Source: Acidobacteriota bacterium
Lineage (GTDB): Bacteria; Acidobacteriota; Terriglobia; UBA7540
Reading direction: 5' to 3'
DNA: 6,803 bases
NCBI GenBank assembly: GCA_021789565.1
Contig: JAJYJL010000447.1
Location: 1-6,803, forward strand
This document shows, one piece after another, positions 5,192 to 6,803 of the stretch. The position numbers were made by a program, and so were the translations under genes. Below the pieces are notes generated by a model, which saw only the letters and a list, made by a program, of their open reading frames with translations, made no database searches and was not told the DNA's origin. Each line of letters starts with the position of its first letter. Position 1 is the first letter of the stretch.

Positions 5192-6640
5192 TCACCCCTT
5201 AATCACTCCCATCGGCTTCAAACGCGCGACGCGGCGCGAGAGCCCGGCGTTGTGGACCACGTTGATGACGGCGTCCACGTCTTTGTAGGCTTCGGGAATT
5301 TCTTCCGAGATGCCGTCGCGTGTTTCGGAGCGCACAATCACGCCCTGCTTCTCCAGGCGCTCGCGAGCGTCCATCGCATAAGGTGACTTCTTGGCAGCGG
5401 TGCGGCTCATCACGCGGCCGGCGCCGTGGCAGGTGGTCCCGAAAGTTTCATCGAGCGACCCTTGCGCTCCCACCAGAACATACGATGCCGTGCCCATCGA
5501 ACCCGGAATCAGCACCGGCTGCCCGATGTCTTGATAGGCCGCGGGAATTTCCGGCCGGCCCGCAGGAAACGCGCGCGTTGCTCCCTTGCGGTGCACCAGC
5601 ACGCGGCGGTCCCGGCCGTTCACCCGATGCCATTCCAGCTTGGCGATGTTGTGGCAGACGTCGTAGACCAGGCGCAGATGTTCCTTCTGCCCGAAGATGC
5701 GCTTGAAGGCTTCACGGGTAAAGTGGGTGATGCCCTGGCGGTTGGCCCAGGCAAAATTGGCCGAAGCGCGCATGGCTCCCAGATACGCCTGGCCTTCCAG
5801 CGAGTTGGCCGGCACGCAGGCAAGCTGGCGGTCCGGCAAATCGAGCTTGTAGCGGCGCATGGCCGGGTCCATGTCGCGCAGGTAGTCGGTGCAGACCTGG
5901 TGGCCGAACCCACGCGAGCCGGAGTGGATCAGAATCACGACCTCATTCTCGTAGAGGCCGAAGCGCCGGGCGATTTCCGGCTCGAAGACACGCTCCACGT
6001 ACTGCACTTCCAGAAAGTGGTTACCGGAACCGAGTGTGCCCACCTGCGCGAAGCCGCGTTTGCGCGGCTTGTCACCCACAGCCGAGGGGTCGGCGCCATC
6101 GATCGCGCCATTCTCCTCGCTGTGTTCCACGTCGTCCGGCTCGCCGTAACCATTCCGGACCATCCATCCGGCACCCTCCACCATCACGCGCTCCAGGTCT
6201 TTGTAGGAGAGCTCGACGGAACCTTTGCGGCCCGCGCCGGAAGGAACGTCGCGGAAAAGCTGGTTGACCAGCTCGCGAATCTTTGGGCGAACATCGACCG
6301 CCGTCAAGGTGCTGGCCAACAGCCGCACGCCGCAGTTGATGTCAAAACCCACGCCGCCCGGCGAGACCACTCCGCCTTCCGCCGGATCGGTAGCCGCCAC
6401 GCCGCCAATGGGGAATCCGTAGCCCTGGTGGATGTCCGGCATAGCCAGCGACCGCCCCACGATGCCCGGCAGCATCGCTACGTTGACAGCCTGCTCGAGC
6501 GACAGGTCCTTCAGCAGGTCTTCCAGCAGTTTCTCGTCGGCGTAGATCAGCGCATCCGTCAGCATGCCGGATTTGGTTCCGCGCGGGACCAGCCAGCGAT
6601 AACGGTCGAGCTTTTCGAGTTGGCGCATTTCAAGACGCAT
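5192..6640 (-). CDS. rtcB: tRNA-splicing/RNA-repair ligase RtcB
   Basis: This 482-aa protein is a full-length RtcB, the Mn(II)- and GTP-dependent ligase that joins RNA 2',3'-cyclic phosphate or 3'-phosphate ends to 5'-OH ends. All active-site residues known from Pyrococcus RtcB have counterparts: D100 and C103 in FDINCGVRLL, H208 in GSGNHFLEVQ, H239 in LIHSGSRGFGH, H330 in VCHNIAKLEWH, the guanylylated histidine H405 in TTCHGAGRVMSR, and the C-terminal lysine K481 in GVIKG. No intein or frameshift is present. Start ATG 6640 has GGAGG eight nt upstream; ATG 6628 is an alternative. No archease or RtcR regulator gene is in the window. In bacteria the enzyme is linked to repair of RNAs cut by toxins or stress nucleases; a link to the adjacent HEPN cassette is conjecture. 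Confidence 0.98.
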   Translation of the reverse strand: MRLEMRQLEKLDRYRWLVPRGTKSGMLTDALIYADEKLLEDLLKDLSLEQAVNVAMLPGIVGRSLAMPDIHQGYGFPIGGVAATDPAEGGVVSPGGVGFDINCGVRLLASTLTAVDVRPKIRELVNQLFRDVPSGAGRKGSVELSYKDLERVMVEGAGWMVRNGYGEPDDVEHSEENGAIDGADPSAVGDKPRKRGFAQVGTLGSGNHFLEVQYVERVFEPEIARRFGLYENEVVILIHSGSRGFGHQVCTDYLRDMDPAMRRYKLDLPDRQLACVPANSLEGQAYLGAMRASANFAWANRQGITHFTREAFKRIFGQKEHLRLVYDVCHNIAKLEWHRVNGRDRRVLVHRKGATRAFPAGRPEIPAAYQDIGQPVLIPGSMGTASYVLVGAQGSLDETFGTTCHGAGRVMSRTAAKKSPYAMDARERLEKQGVIVRSETRDGISEEIPEAYKDVDAVINVVHNAGLSRRVARLKPMGVIKG

Positions 6641-6694
6641 CCAGCGGTCCTCCAGGGGCGTGAACGTGCAGCGATTGAATTGGTTTCTGTCGCC

Positions 6695-6703
6695 ATTATA
6701 TCA
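6695..6703 (-). promoter_or_regulatory. Extended -10 promoter for rtcB
   Basis: On the minus strand the sequence reads TGATATAAT, a perfect TGnTATAAT extended -10 box, 54 nt before the rtcB ATG. The -35 region (about TGCGCC at 17-nt spacing) is poor, which is typical when an extended -10 is used. It implies a 5' UTR of roughly 45-50 nt containing the GGAGG site. It looks like a sigma-70 promoter; no sigma-54 (RtcR-type) GG-N10-GC element was recognised nearby. Confidence 0.6.
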
Positions 6704-6803
6704 GGGAAGCAGAGGCTGGCGCACCGGGCCTTTTAGGGGCGTTGGAAGTGTTCAGCGGGGCTTCAAAACGTGTTGGCGAAATAGCTGGATATGTGCGTTT
6801 TGT

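Noticed and set aside
5426..6736. A 436-codon open frame on the plus strand opposite rtcB
   Set aside because: It is a shadow of RtcB, whose full set of active-site residues shows the minus strand is coding. The antisense translation is His/Ala/Val-rich without a recognisable domain.
6696..6803. Open minus-strand frame of 35 codons from the right edge, ending in a TAA inside the rtcB -10 box
   Set aside because: It could be the C-terminus of a gene beyond the window, but the translation is a low-complexity Pro/Ala/Ser stretch with no recognisable motif, and an open run of this length is common by chance.

Overview
The window looks like chromosome from a GC-rich free-living bacterium. The gene style (an AzgA-type purine permease, a zinc-ribbon/PspC protein, a 156-aa bacterioferritin, and short toxin-antitoxin-like genes in single-copy cassettes) would suit an acidobacterium or a related soil lineage. 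That placement is inferred from general resemblance only; no rRNA or marker gene is present. There are no tRNAs, rRNAs, CRISPR arrays, insertion sequences or long repeats.

Layout. The left edge holds the 3' part of a probable EVE/PUA-like domain gene (+, to 395). It is followed by a complete NCS2/AzgA-type purine permease (+, 503-1861). The permease converges with a small zinc-ribbon plus PspC membrane protein (-, 2224-1886). A 260-nt divergent region separates pspC from a membrane sensor made of a periplasmic helical domain and HAMP with no output domain (+, 2485-3471). A bacterioferritin with all ferroxidase and haem ligands follows (+, 3563-4033). Next is a compact three-gene cassette: a HicB-like mini-protein (4198-4404), a minimal nucleotidyltransferase (4407-4751) and a HEPN protein (4741-5151), with 2-nt spacing and then an 11-nt overlap. 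The HEPN gene converges on a complete RNA ligase gene, rtcB (-, 6640-5192), which has an extended -10 promoter near the right edge.

How the genes relate. Most of the window is a set of independent housekeeping or stress genes: purine uptake, iron storage, envelope stress and RNA repair. The one clear multi-gene unit is HicB-like/MNT/HEPN, a toxin-antitoxin-type cassette whose first gene is an orphan HicB-like protein without a HicA partner. Its HEPN member lacks the usual RX4-6H ribonuclease motif. Its position beside the RNA-repair ligase is suggestive but may be coincidence. The other unusual item is the output-less HAMP sensor with a long, possibly structured leader.

I see no clearly new large system. 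The best candidates for a second look are the three-gene cassette and the truncated-architecture sensor.
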